64,000 nucleotides of DNA from Melieria omissa (Eukaryota > Arthropoda > Insecta > Diptera > Ulidiidae), in assembly GCA_963971225.1 (NCBI GenBank), contig OZ020270.1, forward strand, positions 25,667,123 through 25,731,122, given 5' to 3'. Shown one piece after another: positions 22,902 through 34,163 of this stretch. The position numbers and the translations under genes are program-made. The notes beneath the pieces were generated by a model. The model ran no database searches and was not told the DNA's origin. It worked only from the letters and a program-made list of their open reading frames with translations. The stretch's first letter is position 1. Every line of letters starts with the position of its first letter.

Positions 22902-23171
22902 ATGAATCTGCAGCAACCCTACGTTTTTGTGTTGAAAACCGCTTTAGAAGTGGCTGAAGCGAAAAAAGGCAGCAACACCACATTAATTAAAAACTTTTTA
23001 AATAAAAGAAAATGGCGACGAATCGCACTGGCAATTGAGTGCAATCGAAGAAGAAAAATTCCCAAAACGTCCAAGTTTTGCAAAACCATTGAAAGTATGC
23101 AGGACGACGTATTTTACTCTAATTTTCGAATGAAGAAGAGCACATTTATGGTATTAATTACTAAATGTTAA
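22902..23171 (+). pseudogene. N-terminal Harbinger-like transposase fragment
   Basis: An open frame of about 90 codons starting MNLQQPYVFVLKTALEVAE and ending in FYSNFRMKKSTFMVL. The basic middle (NKRKWRRIALAIECNRRRK) and the FRM.KSTF block resemble the start of PIF/Harbinger transposases, where this block precedes the catalytic domain. The frame ends at 23171. A donor-like GTATTAATT and an acceptor-like TTACAG at 23205-23210 might mark an intron, but the following sequence is not recognisably catalytic. Probably a remnant of the inner Harbinger element's own transposase. Confidence 0.5.
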
Positions 23172-25448
23172 ATTGAAAATAATTATTGTTTTAATTTTAA
23201 GAAATTACAGACTATGATAAAACCTTGGTGGCCTCATTCAGAACTGGGCGCATTGGAATTACATTAAAAAAATCATTACAAATAATGATTTGGAAACTGA
23301 GCAACACAAATAAAAACATGCACAGAATAAACAGTAATACAGAACGCGCATCTCATACAAATTCAAAAATGTTAAGGCAGGTTTCTACCTTGTGCGGCCG
23401 AGAAAACATGTTTTTTTTGAAAAATTGTTGATGGGAAGGTTTTTAAGATAAAGGAAATGTTTTCAGATGTAGGTATATGTTTATTGTACAAGTAAAAAAA
23501 GTTTCAAGATAAAATATGCAAAGGGGGGGGGGGGGAGGTGGCCATCGAGCAATGGCGGCAGAACTTCCTTACTCGCGGAAGTCCTGCCGCTGTTTGAGAT
23601 GACTTGAAACACAAAAATGAAATTTTTTCTTATTCTGTATCCTTTTGTCTATGGCTGGAACTAGGATTATTAAATAAAAAATGAAGGATTTATGCGATTT
23701 TGACTAAAAAACTCAATTTTTACCTACTTTTTTCAATACAAATTTCTATTTTTAATGAAAAATAATTATTATTTCTTGAAGATGCTAGTTCTAGCCATAG
23801 CTAAGACCTTGATAAATGATTGTTTAAAATTTCGCAGCTATTGCTCAACTCGTGTGGCCTAAATCACTTCCGCAAGGTCAAAAATGTAGTTTTGAGAAAA
23901 ACGCGTTCAAAGTTTTGCTTCAGTACTCGGCGCGCTCGACACCGCTACCTGTTTCGATAAATTACTTCCGTAATTCGAAAGATTTCAACTTCAAATTTTG
24001 GGAGCGTATTCTACAATCATGTATTAATCCAAAAATGCATGAAAAAAACATCGATTTTTTGACCGCACCGGTGTTGTTGTTGTCGGCCAACAAAACGAAG
24101 TTGCTTCTTACATATATGGGGGAAGAGCAATAAGCTATGGTTGTTGTTATTGTTGCCGGCTAGGAAATGAAAATTGAATTCGAATTAGTTTTGCTTTGTG
24201 GTTTATTCTGCGAGCAGCGCAGTGCGTACATACGCTGTCGGTAGCAATTTTACGACGGAGTATAGCGTGCAGCCTCGATAACTTAGCGTGAGTGCACTAG
24301 ACTGTCATCCCAGAGGTTGTGGCTTCACTCAACCCTCCACCTTCTACGTCCTAACAGTGTCTGTGTTTTGATATATCTATAATCTGTTATGGAATAAACC
24401 GGAAGATTTGGCCTACAGAAGAATTCATGGCTGACCGTGTGCATCTGGCTTTTGTCCCGAAGCTCAGTCTGGGGTGGGTTATGTAGACAGCCATAAATTC
24501 GAATTTTTTTCCAACCAATTTTTCCGATTTTTCCTGTTCTCTAAATTTTCCTAAAAACCCTGCAACATATCCAAGTTCATTGATTCCCAACCCAATTATT
24601 CTTATTCCACTTACTTCCACGCAATAGAACGTGCAATTATGCGCTGTGCGGCTAATAAAAAGCAAACAAATAAACAGTTACGCAAAAACATGCGTACGAG
24701 CGACATCTGCAAGGGGAAGCGGACAACTGCGAAAACAGCGCGCACCAACCTGATCCTAGCGAGGTCCCCAACCATTCTGCTGTAACATCCTCACAACAGA
24801 TGGCGCTACGAGCGGAGGCGACGTTCCTGAGCGGCGCACAGTGGCTGATTCTGCCGACGTAGGTTGCAAAAGTAGATTTTGTCATGTTTGATTTGGGGGA
24901 AACTGTTATACTTGTCCGATAGATAAATGCTTGGACCTAAGAAATCCGAAAACCTTAACTAAACTCAGAAACAGTTTTGCTGTAGAGCCCGTCAAAGTTG
25001 AGCAATTTTTAGAGTGTGAAATAATATCAGCAATTTGCACTTTTCCGGCAAAGCTGAAGTTTTAAAATACGGAAAGGAGCAAATTAATTGAAACTTTTTG
25101 CACCAGCATCGTAAAAGAAGGCATTTGTAGTAAATAATTAAATATAGAAAAAAAGTTGGTTGTTGTTGTTTTCTTTTCATAGGCACTCACTTGAAGAACT
25201 GTTTTTATGACTCTTTTTGAACTTTCGATGGACTTTCAAAAAAAAGGCCATACTTGCCACGGTTCCGTCTTTGGGTAAATTGTTCACTAGTTTAGATCAC
25301 TTTAATTCCGCCACTGCAACTAAACCGAAGAAGAAGCACACAAATTTTTCTGAAAAATTCGAAGCCGTTTGAAATATTTACTATTTCGAAGACAAATGAG
25401 AAGTTCGTTCTGGCTGTCGCTAAAGAAATTGGTTACGTCGAAAAAAGT
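23172..25448. other. Unassigned interior sequence
   Basis: No gene recognised. It holds a G-homopolymer at 23523-23536 and a hairpin at about 23554-23591 (arms GCGGCAG and ACTTCC with their complements). An inverted pair with CTATGGCTGGAACTAG and its inverse lies at 23649-23664 and 23788-23803. Confidence 0.35.
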
Positions 25449-25769
25449 TTGCCTGCATCCAACGTATCTACGACTAAAGAGAAGATATCCAGGACTTATC
25501 GCACAACAAAGTTGAAATGGATTGCGGCAAACCGTACCAAATTCAGTTTTGTCGAGAATAATGAGGAGTGGTTGGAAAAAACAATTTACTTCGATGCAGG
25601 AGATGCATGTAGCATAAGCGATGACCAACCATCGACATCAAAGGCGGCAAAAGAATGGCCGAAAAAGTCAACTCAGAACTGTGCGTCATTCACTAAAACA
25701 AGGAAGCTTATGGAGGCAACGGGAAAAATAATTGACACCCACTTTTCACAAGCTTTGACCATAAAATAA
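25449..25769 (+). CDS. Unrecognised short frame, probably a transposon remnant
   Basis: An open frame of 106 codons, starting MPASNVSTTKEKISRTYRTT and ending THFSQALTIK. It has a charged, lysine-rich composition and a WLEKTIYFD block followed by a Ser/Thr linker (SDDQPSTSK). In-frame coding-like sequence may extend upstream to about 25340, so the ATG is uncertain. It resembles linker regions of DNA-transposon proteins, but I cannot name a family. It lies inside the Harbinger-bounded interval, so it may be part of another nested element. Confidence 0.35.
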   Translation: MPASNVSTTKEKISRTYRTTKLKWIAANRTKFSFVENNEEWLEKTIYFDAGDACSISDDQPSTSKAAKEWPKKSTQNCASFTKTRKLMEATGKIIDTHFSQALTIK

Positions 25770-26956
25770 AATAAGAATCGGGAGAAAATTAAAGGCATTA
25801 TAGTGAAAGCAGTTTTACCAGCAAACTCGGATCGTGTTAAAAGAATGAAAAACAGTATTCCCACCCCACGCAATGTGCTTCCGATCAAATTTAGTCCTAA
25901 TGAAGCTTTAGCATTGTTTTTGAACTTAGGATTGTCCAAAAAAATTGACTTTAAATAAATAAAATAAATAAATTTTTCGAGTTCTTTATCTTTAAATTTG
26001 ACTCTTTTTCATCTTTTTTAATGAATTTTCATTAATTTTGCAACTAAAAGTTAACATTGTTGCTCGCATTATTCTTATTTACAGTAAGCCGAACTTTAAC
26101 AAAGTATTACGTAGCACCCTGTACCTCGATTGAGTTTATTTTTGAGAATACAATAGCCTGATGAATCTAATCAACAGCAAAAAAAAAAATTTTCCAATTA
26201 TCTCTATTCGTTCAGGAGTTATTAATTTTGCAATCTGAAATGACAAATTGAGCCACTGTGCGGCGTTAGATGATTCCATCACTTAGGACTACCTGCGGCA
26301 GGCCAATCACCTACCCTGGCAGAACAACACAACTGATTAATGTAACCAACACAAGGCTGTTTGGTGGAGGCCCTATGCTCCCGAGAGGAGTGAACAAGGA
26401 ACAAAAAAAAAATAGCGTGCAAAAATATATGAGACCGAATGTCAAAAGGGGGTAAGTTATCGACTTAAAAAGTCACTACGCTTTAAAATTTTCACACTAC
26501 TTTTAATTTTGAAGATAGTTAAACGATTTGGTACAATCTTTATGTGTGAAATATCTTTTAAATTGTGGATTACACATACATATATCGAGAGAAAGCAAAA
26601 CAAAAATCTTTTCTGCCATCATTCAGGACCGTCGTGGCTTACTTACTTATTTCTTATAACTTTTTACTTTATAATAGATATGTGTGAACATACATTAGAC
26701 GTGATTAAATGCACAAGTTTGTATTTGCGATTCTACGGAACGTCTCATTTTCATAGGATGGACAAACAAATGTTTTGGCCAAACAACTGGGGGCCTAGAG
26801 TGGGGATAAAAAGCGTAAGGATAAATAAAAAATCGCGGCAAGGAGTCATTTATGCCAAAATTAGCGAAACCTAAGCCTTTAAGTGCTCATAAGGATATAC
26901 AAATCTTTTCGCGCAGAAGGTCGATCGCATAATAACGTGAACAAATTTTGTTCTTA
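25770..26956. other. Unassigned interior sequence
   Basis: AT-rich, with short open stretches at 26270-26455 and 26509-26874 that I do not recognise. Nothing further supported. Confidence 0.3.
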
Positions 26957-26960
26957 TTAA

Positions 26961-27885
26961 CACTAGAATGTTCGGATAGGTACGAATGTATCTCCTCGGA
27001 GAAGTAAACATAAAATTTGTACAATATTTATTATGCAAGTACAGTGAGACTCCATGATAGCCTCAAATGGTCTGTGCAGATTCTAGAAAAAGAGGAAAAA
27101 AGAAAAAAAAAAATGGGTATGTGGTAGTGGGTGGGAGTCGAAAAAAAAATCGTCTCTCTACTTGGCATAGGTACAAATGTACCCCCGTATATTTGTATAT
27201 GTTACACAGGTGCTATCAACTGGGAGTTAGGGTTAATATATTTTGATGAAGAGCTTCTAATGTTCAGAAAAGTATATCATTATATTTGTAATAGGAATCG
27301 CCAGGGGAGCTCATTCAGTAGCGTCCGTCCGTCTGTCTATCCGTCAATCGGCTGGTTCGCACAATAGGACCTGAACGCGAATAGTCATTGACATGAAATT
27401 TGGTATAAAACCTCCTGGTGCTCATACTAAAAACTGGTACCCATTTGGGCATGGTTCGCCCACTTTTAACCCACTTTTTGCAACGAAACAAATAAAAAAC
27501 AGAGTGAACAACTGAAAAGTTATGCAACAAGATACTACTCGTATCGCTACAGGGAACGTTATAGGAGCTCGTTGCTGGCTCAAGCACACCAAGTCGTGTG
27601 AGCAAGAAAGTTATTGACACCTGTAAGGTTTGTTATTTTCCCGAAAAATTTGAACGCAAAACGCGCCAATCATGTTGTTCTTGTGAAGAGCCAGTATGTT
27701 CCGTTCATTCCTCGCAGTCGCCTAACCATGTAAATAATTATAATCCACAAAAATAAAACTTATTTTTGCACAAGCAAACATACACCCGCCGTTTTTTCAG
27801 TTTGTTTACAACTTAAAGGAGAAATCCCATGGAGGTATATTTGTACCTACGCCGAGTAAAATACGTTGAGCCGAACACTCTAGTG
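26961..27885. mobile_element. piggyBac-type MITE, TTAA target
   Basis: Ends CACTAGAATGTTCGG and, inverted, CCGAACACTCTAGTG, each flanked by TTAA (26957-26960 and 27886-27889). The repeat continues inward through GTAGGTACAAATRTA-like blocks. There is no transposase frame, so the copy depended on another element. TTAA targets and CACTA-like ends fit the piggyBac superfamily. Confidence 0.85.
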
Positions 27886-28284
27886 TTAATCAATACACGT
27901 CGGGCATAGCCAGCCAAATTCAGCCAGAAACAAAAATTCAAAATTTACAATTTTCATTCGCTCATCAACACAACAACAACAGCACATCGCCCTTCATTCG
28001 CTTCATTGAAAATAACAGTAACTTCTATGGCCGGCATCGAGCGCACGCACTTGCCCTGCACCATTCGGCACTTACTGAAGTTATAATAACAGAGATCATC
28101 GTCGCACGAGAAATTAACAGAGACAAAAGTTCTGTTCAACCAACTCTGTTATCTTCCCTTCTGCTGCTTTCGGCCCGCACCCGAAATTCAGATTGCTTCG
28201 CTGGTCGACATGCGCATTCTGCATACTGTTTATTCTGTGATGCAATGCAGTGTTGCTTTGCAAACTGCGTTTATGAAGTCAGCC

Positions 28285-28670
28285 TATGCGTCGAGCAGGC
28301 CTTTGGCATTTTAAAAAATAAATTTCTCATCTTAAGTTACATTGATGTAAAAAACATGAAACTAGTTAAGAATATAATAATTTCTTGTATGATTCTTCAT
28401 AATATAATAACAAGTTCCGAAGGTCCTGGAGAATTAAATTATGAGTATACTGAAAGTCAAACCAATTCCAAAAATGAAACTGTTAACAGCGAAATTCATG
28501 TCAATGCATCGTCGATAATAATGATGCGTAGTTTGCGATGCCGAAGCGATCGATTGCTCATTGGATGCGTTTACGAACACGATGCATTGCAACACTGTTG
28601 CATTTTTTGTTTACGAACATGATGCTTTGTACTGTTGCAAAGCAACTGACGTTTAAGAAGACAGCCGTAA
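28285..28670 (+). pseudogene. Harbinger transposase C-terminus with TIR-like end
   Basis: Reads CVEQAFGILKNKFLILSYID, then VKNIIISCMILHNIITSSEG, the C-terminal end of PIF/Harbinger catalytic domains. A polar tail follows. It continues the frame ending at 22735. At about 28636-28668 a GTTGCAAAGCAAC block and AAGACAGCCGTAA resemble a degenerate end of the host element. The copy was split by a related element and is dead. Confidence 0.75.
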
Positions 28671-29139
28671 TCTTAAAATTAATCCGTAACCGTAATCTTA
28701 GAATTAGTATTAGGGGGGTGAACACAACTAAAACTTTAAGTGAAATTCTAGAAGTCAGACAAATAGCACAGAACAAAGTTAATTTTTTGAAGTACACTTC
28801 AATTTAAATATATCTCATTAATTAAAATTATGTTAATTACCTGTACACCCATACCTCACTTTACGTCGTGGTTACGTTCCAAAAAAAACACGACGCAAAC
28901 TGAAACGACGCAAGGTGAATTATGATTTTCTATCGCAAACCATGTAAACATCGAAGATAGGTTCCAGGGTTACGAAAATACAATACTACTTTTTAAAAAG
29001 AAAATTGAACAAAGTAAACATATAAAACACAAAAATAATATAAAATTTTATTACATACATACATAAAAAAAAGCAAATTCAATTAAAACAAAATAAGATA
29101 TTCAATTAATTTATAAAAACAAAATAAAAATTAATCATT

Positions 29140-29399
29140 GTCTGATGAGTCCATAGTGGCTGTTGTCGTAAGTCGGCTTTCTTTCACAAAAAAATGGACC
29201 AATGTTTGCTGAACAGCTTTTTTTCAACGTAAAATAAATTTCCTTGTAGCAATTGATATTCGTAGCTACCGCCTGGGACACTTTAAAACTCCTTCCGCTG
29301 TCAGGATCGTTTTTTTACAAAAATCTCCATAGCTTCGTCAATCAAACACATCGTTTTGAAAATTTGTTTGGTGGTTCAATTTTGTTCGGAGATTTCTAA
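29140..29399 (-). pseudogene. Tigger transposase, C-terminal fragment
   Basis: On the minus strand this reads, with breaks, through CLIDEAMEIFVK and SQAVATN-like residues to a Cys- and Lys-rich end, as in Tigger/jerky C-termini. It joins the frame ending DSDRSIEI at 43935 once the inserted hAT is removed. Frameshifts and stops are present. Confidence 0.6.
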
Positions 29400-29758
29400 T
29401 AGAGAGCTGCATCGGATGTCTTTTTACTGCACATGCGAAGTTTGGTGTCGGATATGTATACTTCACTTACTCGATCGCCGTCGAGTAGGTATACTCCTCT
29501 TACTCGCTCTCTCACTCACGCGTTGAGAAGAGAAGAGCACAGAATTTCGGATAACAACGAGAAGGAAGCCACGAAAAAGCGGTAGCCGAAAAATCGAAAC
29601 ATGAAAAAATAGGAACATGTAAAAATAGGAACATAATAGCAAAACTTCTGCGAGTATGAGGTACCTTCCTACGGAAGCTAGAGTATTTTTGCAGCTTCAA
29701 GGTCAACGTCAGACCAGATATTGCTGCTGCTAATGGCGTTGTGGTTGGACTTAGAATA

Positions 29759-30305
29759 GGGCAGTTCAGGATAACGTGCAAACGGTCTGGCATCATGGCA
29801 TTTGCAAAATGTGATGGCAAATATTTTCCACGCAACAACAAAATGTACACATTTGCCCATGCCGAGCAGCTGCAAATTTGCCGCACTGAAAACCATTGCA
29901 TATTTTTCGGCATGGGCAAAACAGATTTGCCAATCAATCAGCTGTTACAATTGTCGAGATGAAGCAGACGAAAAAGAAAATAAAAAGAAAAACACCGAAT
30001 AAAAAGTGGACGGAGGAAGAAATTCGTACATTTTTAAGTTATTTGCAAGAAGCGCTGGAGTTAGAGGTGTGAATTGTTTTCGGATTCCACAGCGGCAGCA
30101 ACTTATGCATGCTCTTTATTCTCGCAGGCGCGCACGCCGCAAATATTCGATTCTTCTTCTTCTTGATTTATTCTTCAAAAACAGCTGTGAATTTGTTCTG
30201 CAACCGATTTGCCATGAAATTTTAAAAAGTGTGCTCAGTGTTTATGGCAAATATTTGAAATGACATGAATTTGCCCAAATATTTGCACGTTATCCTGAAC
30301 TACCC
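29759..30305 (+). mobile_element. Harbinger-like MITE keeping a Myb/SANT-type frame
   Basis: Ends GGGCAGTTCAGGATAACG and, inverted, CGTTATCCTGAACTACCC, with TA outside both (29757-29758 and 30306-30307). A short frame inside resembles the accessory DNA-binding protein of PIF/Harbinger elements. The catalytic transposase is absent. Confidence 0.65.
29959..30075 (+). pseudogene. Myb/SANT-like accessory protein, N-terminal fragment
   Basis: A 38-codon frame with a Lys-rich start (MKQTKKKIKRKT) followed by WTEEEIRTFLSYLQEALE, the first helix of a Myb/SANT-like (trihelix) fold. In complete Harbinger elements such a protein binds the TIRs. The frame stops early and the sequence then jumps to unrelated bases, consistent with internal deletion. 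Confidence 0.55.
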
Positions 30306-30634
30306 TAATGTGTTTGCTATGTTTATGCAGTAAATTGAATTAAAATCTTCAAAAATAGGTATATTTATATTTATTAGTTTTTTAATTTATTTATTCATGT
30401 ATCATCCCGTAATTAAAATTCGAGCGATTACGCGTGGAAGCTGAAATATTTCAGAAACAATGTTTATTTTATATTAAACTTAATTATATTAAATGAAATC
30501 TCTATTGAATAGTTATTAAAAAAGTCGTATAATAAGAAATTTATTTTATCAGCCATCCAAAAAATCAAAAGCAAGAGAACACAATTTTCTTCATATTCAA
30601 GTTAATATTTTCTAAAACAACAATATTACCTTAA

Positions 30635-32491
30635 CACTATTTCTACCAAGATTTTGTGTATACCTATTTCAACCAAAAGGTGTCTTTTGACACCTTAGCC
30701 AATTACTAATGAAAAAGCTTTTAAAGTTACTCTTTTTATTTTTTTTTTTTGTCAAAAATAATAATTATTTTTCTTATCTATAAACTTAGCTATCTTTCAG
30801 TATTCAGGGATGGAAAATTAATAATAAAAAATAATGATATAAAAACGATGTAACAAAAAATGTTCCTTATTCAATACAACACTTTTTACAGATGAAGCCT
30901 TTTAATGGTCTTTTAAGCACTTGCCACACAAGTATTTTTATCCCTGGGAACAAATTGTAATTGCTCTATTACCGGAACAATACTTTACTTGGCACTTTTC
31001 CCCCTTTCCCCCCACCGATTTTACATGAGGCTGCTGACGATATTGCCGTATTTGTTGTTCTCTCATCGTATTCTTTGTATGCAGTTGATAGTTCCTTTCC
31101 TAACTGGAATAAGAAATCTCTACGTGAAATATTTTCACCTGTCGTTTCTTTGTAAAGAATCTATGCGTTTATACCGATCAGATCAACGATATTGAAAAAC
31201 ACGTGCATAGGTCATCTACGGCACTTACATTTCATGCTATATTTCCTTGTCATTTGGTCAGTCATATCGACTCCAAATTTTGTACAGTTCTAAAATTTAA
31301 TTGTTTCAGGATGACGCTTCTTTTAGATACCAAAGCAAATTTATCCACTTGTAAATGTTGGCTTCGCTTATATTTTTTATAAAAACGCAAAAATCTAAGA
31401 ATTTCAATGAAACAATTACGACTCATGGTATTGGAAAAAAATGAAGGACCCCATTTTGTATTCCATAAAAACGATGCGTTAACATTTTTTTGCTCATAGG
31501 CACCTAATGCCTCTAATTTATTTAGAGATAAGCTCCATTCCTTTCACAAAAGTCCTCTTGCTTCCGATTCCGTACATTTTATAATGTGTTCCATAATATG
31601 GTTGTCGAATAGTAAATAAAATGCTGAGCTGACACTTCCTTTCATAATATTTCTTGTGGCGTGCCCGGTTGGTTGGATGATCGTGTTCATTGCTTTTTTC
31701 TTTTTCGTCTTCAGAATCTGATATCAACCTCATTCTCTTTTGTCTTCTATTTGCATTCGAAATTTCCTCTTCTTCGGTATTTGAAGATTCATTTTCATAT
31801 TCGCTAACATTTTCATAAATGAAAATTTTGGAAAATTCATCAAGCTTATCTTGTCTTTCAGATTGTGTGTCTTCATAAATTTCAGAGCATTCTTCATCTA
31901 TATTATTCACTTTTTGCAATATCTTATTTATCCTTATCCTATTTTGGACATCCTTCGCATTTGAAAAAAATAAAAATAAAAAATGTAGAAAACTGAAGGA
32001 AAATTATAAACACGTTTTGTATTTCTATACCTAATACACTAATTTTAGTCGAAGTAAATACTCCGAAACTTGAGTGTCCAATTACTACAATAAACAATAG
32101 TAAAATGCAAACAAAACTGTCTGCAAACAACAACCAAATATAAAAATTATATCGAGAATTTCCCTTTTTCTACTATAATTGAAGTAGAGATGCCACAATT
32201 TGTATTAGAATTAAAATGGTGTCATCAAATAGTTATGAAAAAATACTTTATAAATGAACAATGTTGTAAAATCTTTAAGGTGTCAAAAGACACCCAATGG
32301 TAGAAATAGGTATACCATGTACGTATCTTGAGTTTCAGGATGAGTACGAGGATTATGATACCACTAAATTAATTTAACAACTATTATATGAATTGTCAAA
32401 AAATAAAATTAGAAAAAATTATTCAAATTAGAAAATAATTTCAAGTCAAAGTTTTAAAAGGTGTCTTTTGACACCTTTGGTAGAAATAGTG
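30635..32491 (-). mobile_element. piggyBac-type element, decayed
   Basis: Ends CACTATTTCTACCA and its inverse, each flanked by TTAA (30631-30634 and 32492-32495). Close to the ends lies a palindromic block AGGTGTCTTTTGACACCTT: one copy at the left (about 30679-30697) and two at the right (about 32277-32295 and 32459-32477), with further copies of the TIR-like TTTCTACC motif. A broken piggyBac transposase lies on the minus strand. Confidence 0.85.
30885..31919 (-). pseudogene. piggyBac-type transposase, several lesions
   Basis: The N-terminus (from 31919) is acidic and Ser/Glu-rich with a basic patch (ANRRQKRMRL), typical of this family. Downstream, in shifted frames, come WNTKWGPSFF, MSRNCFIEILRFLRF and DKFALVSK, matching the DDE_Tnp_1_7 entry region. 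Then ETTGENISRRDFLFQLGKEL follows, and a Cys-rich end (about 30885-30960). The central catalytic part is largely missing: the remnant encodes about half of the usual length of roughly 600 residues. Inactive. Confidence 0.75.
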
Positions 32492-33706
32492 TTAAATTTT
32501 GTATAAATTAATATTTACATTTACATAAATATATTTGTTCACATTATTAGTTATAAATAAATATAGAACAAAAGATAATATGCTTCGCGCAATGCTTCGC
32601 AACATTCCTTTGAACCCATTTAGCCCTGAATGGACAAAAAATCAGGCACGTTTTCAACTTGTTTTCTTCCTTGTTAATAGTCCCGGAAAAAATGTAGGGT
32701 GGTTTTCATTTAGGTTAGGTGGTTTCCAATGTAGAATTTAGTGCTCTTTCCGAATATGCTAATGAAATTCCGCCAAAATTAATATTTGAAAAGTTATGAA
32801 CGTTTTTTCACCGAAAATTGCGATTTTCGCGGTACTAAAAATTTTTAAATCCGAAATTCCGATAGGAAAGAAGTTACGCCCACAGCTTTTTTTGCCTGAA
32901 AACGTGGCATAGGATGTTCACCCATAGAAATAAATCGTTCTGACCCGAGTTTGAGCAATTTCAGTTCAGCACTTTTTTCCTAGACTGAGTGAATTCCAAG
33001 AAAAAAATCATGTCTGTTTCGATACAGATTTTGTTGTTCAACCGCCATTTTGAGCTTGAGAAATTGGAATTGGCTTGAAAACGTGGCATAGGATGTTCAC
33101 CTATACAAATAAGGGCCGTTTTTTCATCTTCCCGTTAAAGTGACCTGTAGCTAAAGTGAACTTTAGCTACAGGTCACATTAAAGTGTCCGGTAAATATTT
33201 TCGTTTTCTCATCTTCCTGATAAATATAAATTTAACAAGTCTGATTTTTTGGCAACACTGGTCTACGATGGGCAGCACTTGGCGGCTGTTTGTAAAAAAT
33301 GATAATTATTTTTGAAGGAAAGAAATAAAAATTTTGCCTGGCAAAATCTTGTTGGTGCTTTTACTGCCAAATGGGGCGTGTCCCGACGTTGGAAATCGTT
33401 GAGGGACAAGTTTGACAGCTTGAAGCGTAAGTCCAAGCTGGAACTTGCAGCAATGACTACATGACGCGAAACTGAGAGGAGTCACGGGTGCTAATTCGGT
33501 CAAACCAGGTCCCAGAGTTGATTAGGGTTCGTACAGCAAATTCGCCATACAAAAGTCAAGGCAAGGGCTGCTGGTGCGTTCGAAGTTTATTTGCAAATGA
33601 AATAATTGTTTTTTTTCTTTCATGCTCTAGTACGTTTATAGGAAATTGATTGCAAAAAAAATGTTGCTGAAAAACGTCATAAGTATGTTCCAACGTGTTT
33701 TAATAT

Positions 33707-34152
33707 TGTTACGAATACTAGTTCTAGTGGGCTGTTACGTATCACTTGATTGTGCAATTTGAAAATGAAACAACTTTGTTTATTCGAACGCAGCCAATTA
33801 AAAACCAACAGTCACTTTATTATTCACAGTTTACACTTTACTGTTCGTACACTTAAGTATTTGCTTAATTACTCCGTGTGGCAACTTCACTTGTCAAAAC
33901 CAGACTGACTTGCTGCGCCGCATCCGGCTGCCTTTTATACCTGTCAGGCCATCGCGCAGATCGTTCCCGCACATTCCGGAGTGGACTAAAAGTTTCCATC
34001 ATTGCCAGGTTGGACTAAAAGTTATTATCGCGGCCGTCGTTGCCAGATTGGACTAAAAGTTACTATCGCGGCCGTCGTTGCCAGATTGGATTATAGCACG
34101 GCACGTAGCGGCAGGGTTGCTTTGCACAGCGACAGACTGTCTTATCGTTACA
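33707..34152 (-). repeat. Gypsy copy 1, 3' LTR
   Basis: This 446-bp LTR contains two nearly identical roughly 47-bp units (GGACTAAAAGTTATTATCGC then GGACTAAAAGTTACTATCGC, at about 34012 and 34059). It differs at a few positions from the other LTR, so the copy is not brand new. Confidence 0.9.
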
Positions 34153-34163
34153 CTGCCCTCCAC

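Larger units (their letters stand above)
22736..28284. mobile_element. Harbinger-type element inserted in a Harbinger transposase gene
   Basis: Terminal repeats GGCTGACTTCATAAACGCA lie at 22736 and, inverted, end at 28284. The 3-bp duplication TAT flanks both (22733-22735 and 28285-28287). Removing the element restores a continuous Harbinger-like protein reading. It contains an N-terminal transposase-like frame near its left end and a piggyBac-type MITE. Much of the interior is unassigned, so further insertions are likely. Confidence 0.8.

Noticed and set aside
24280..24350. tRNA-like sequence (GTGAGTGCACTAGACTGTCATCCCAGAGG...)
   Set aside because: It has a partial B-box-like stretch, but the arms do not pair convincingly and no SINE body or duplication was found.
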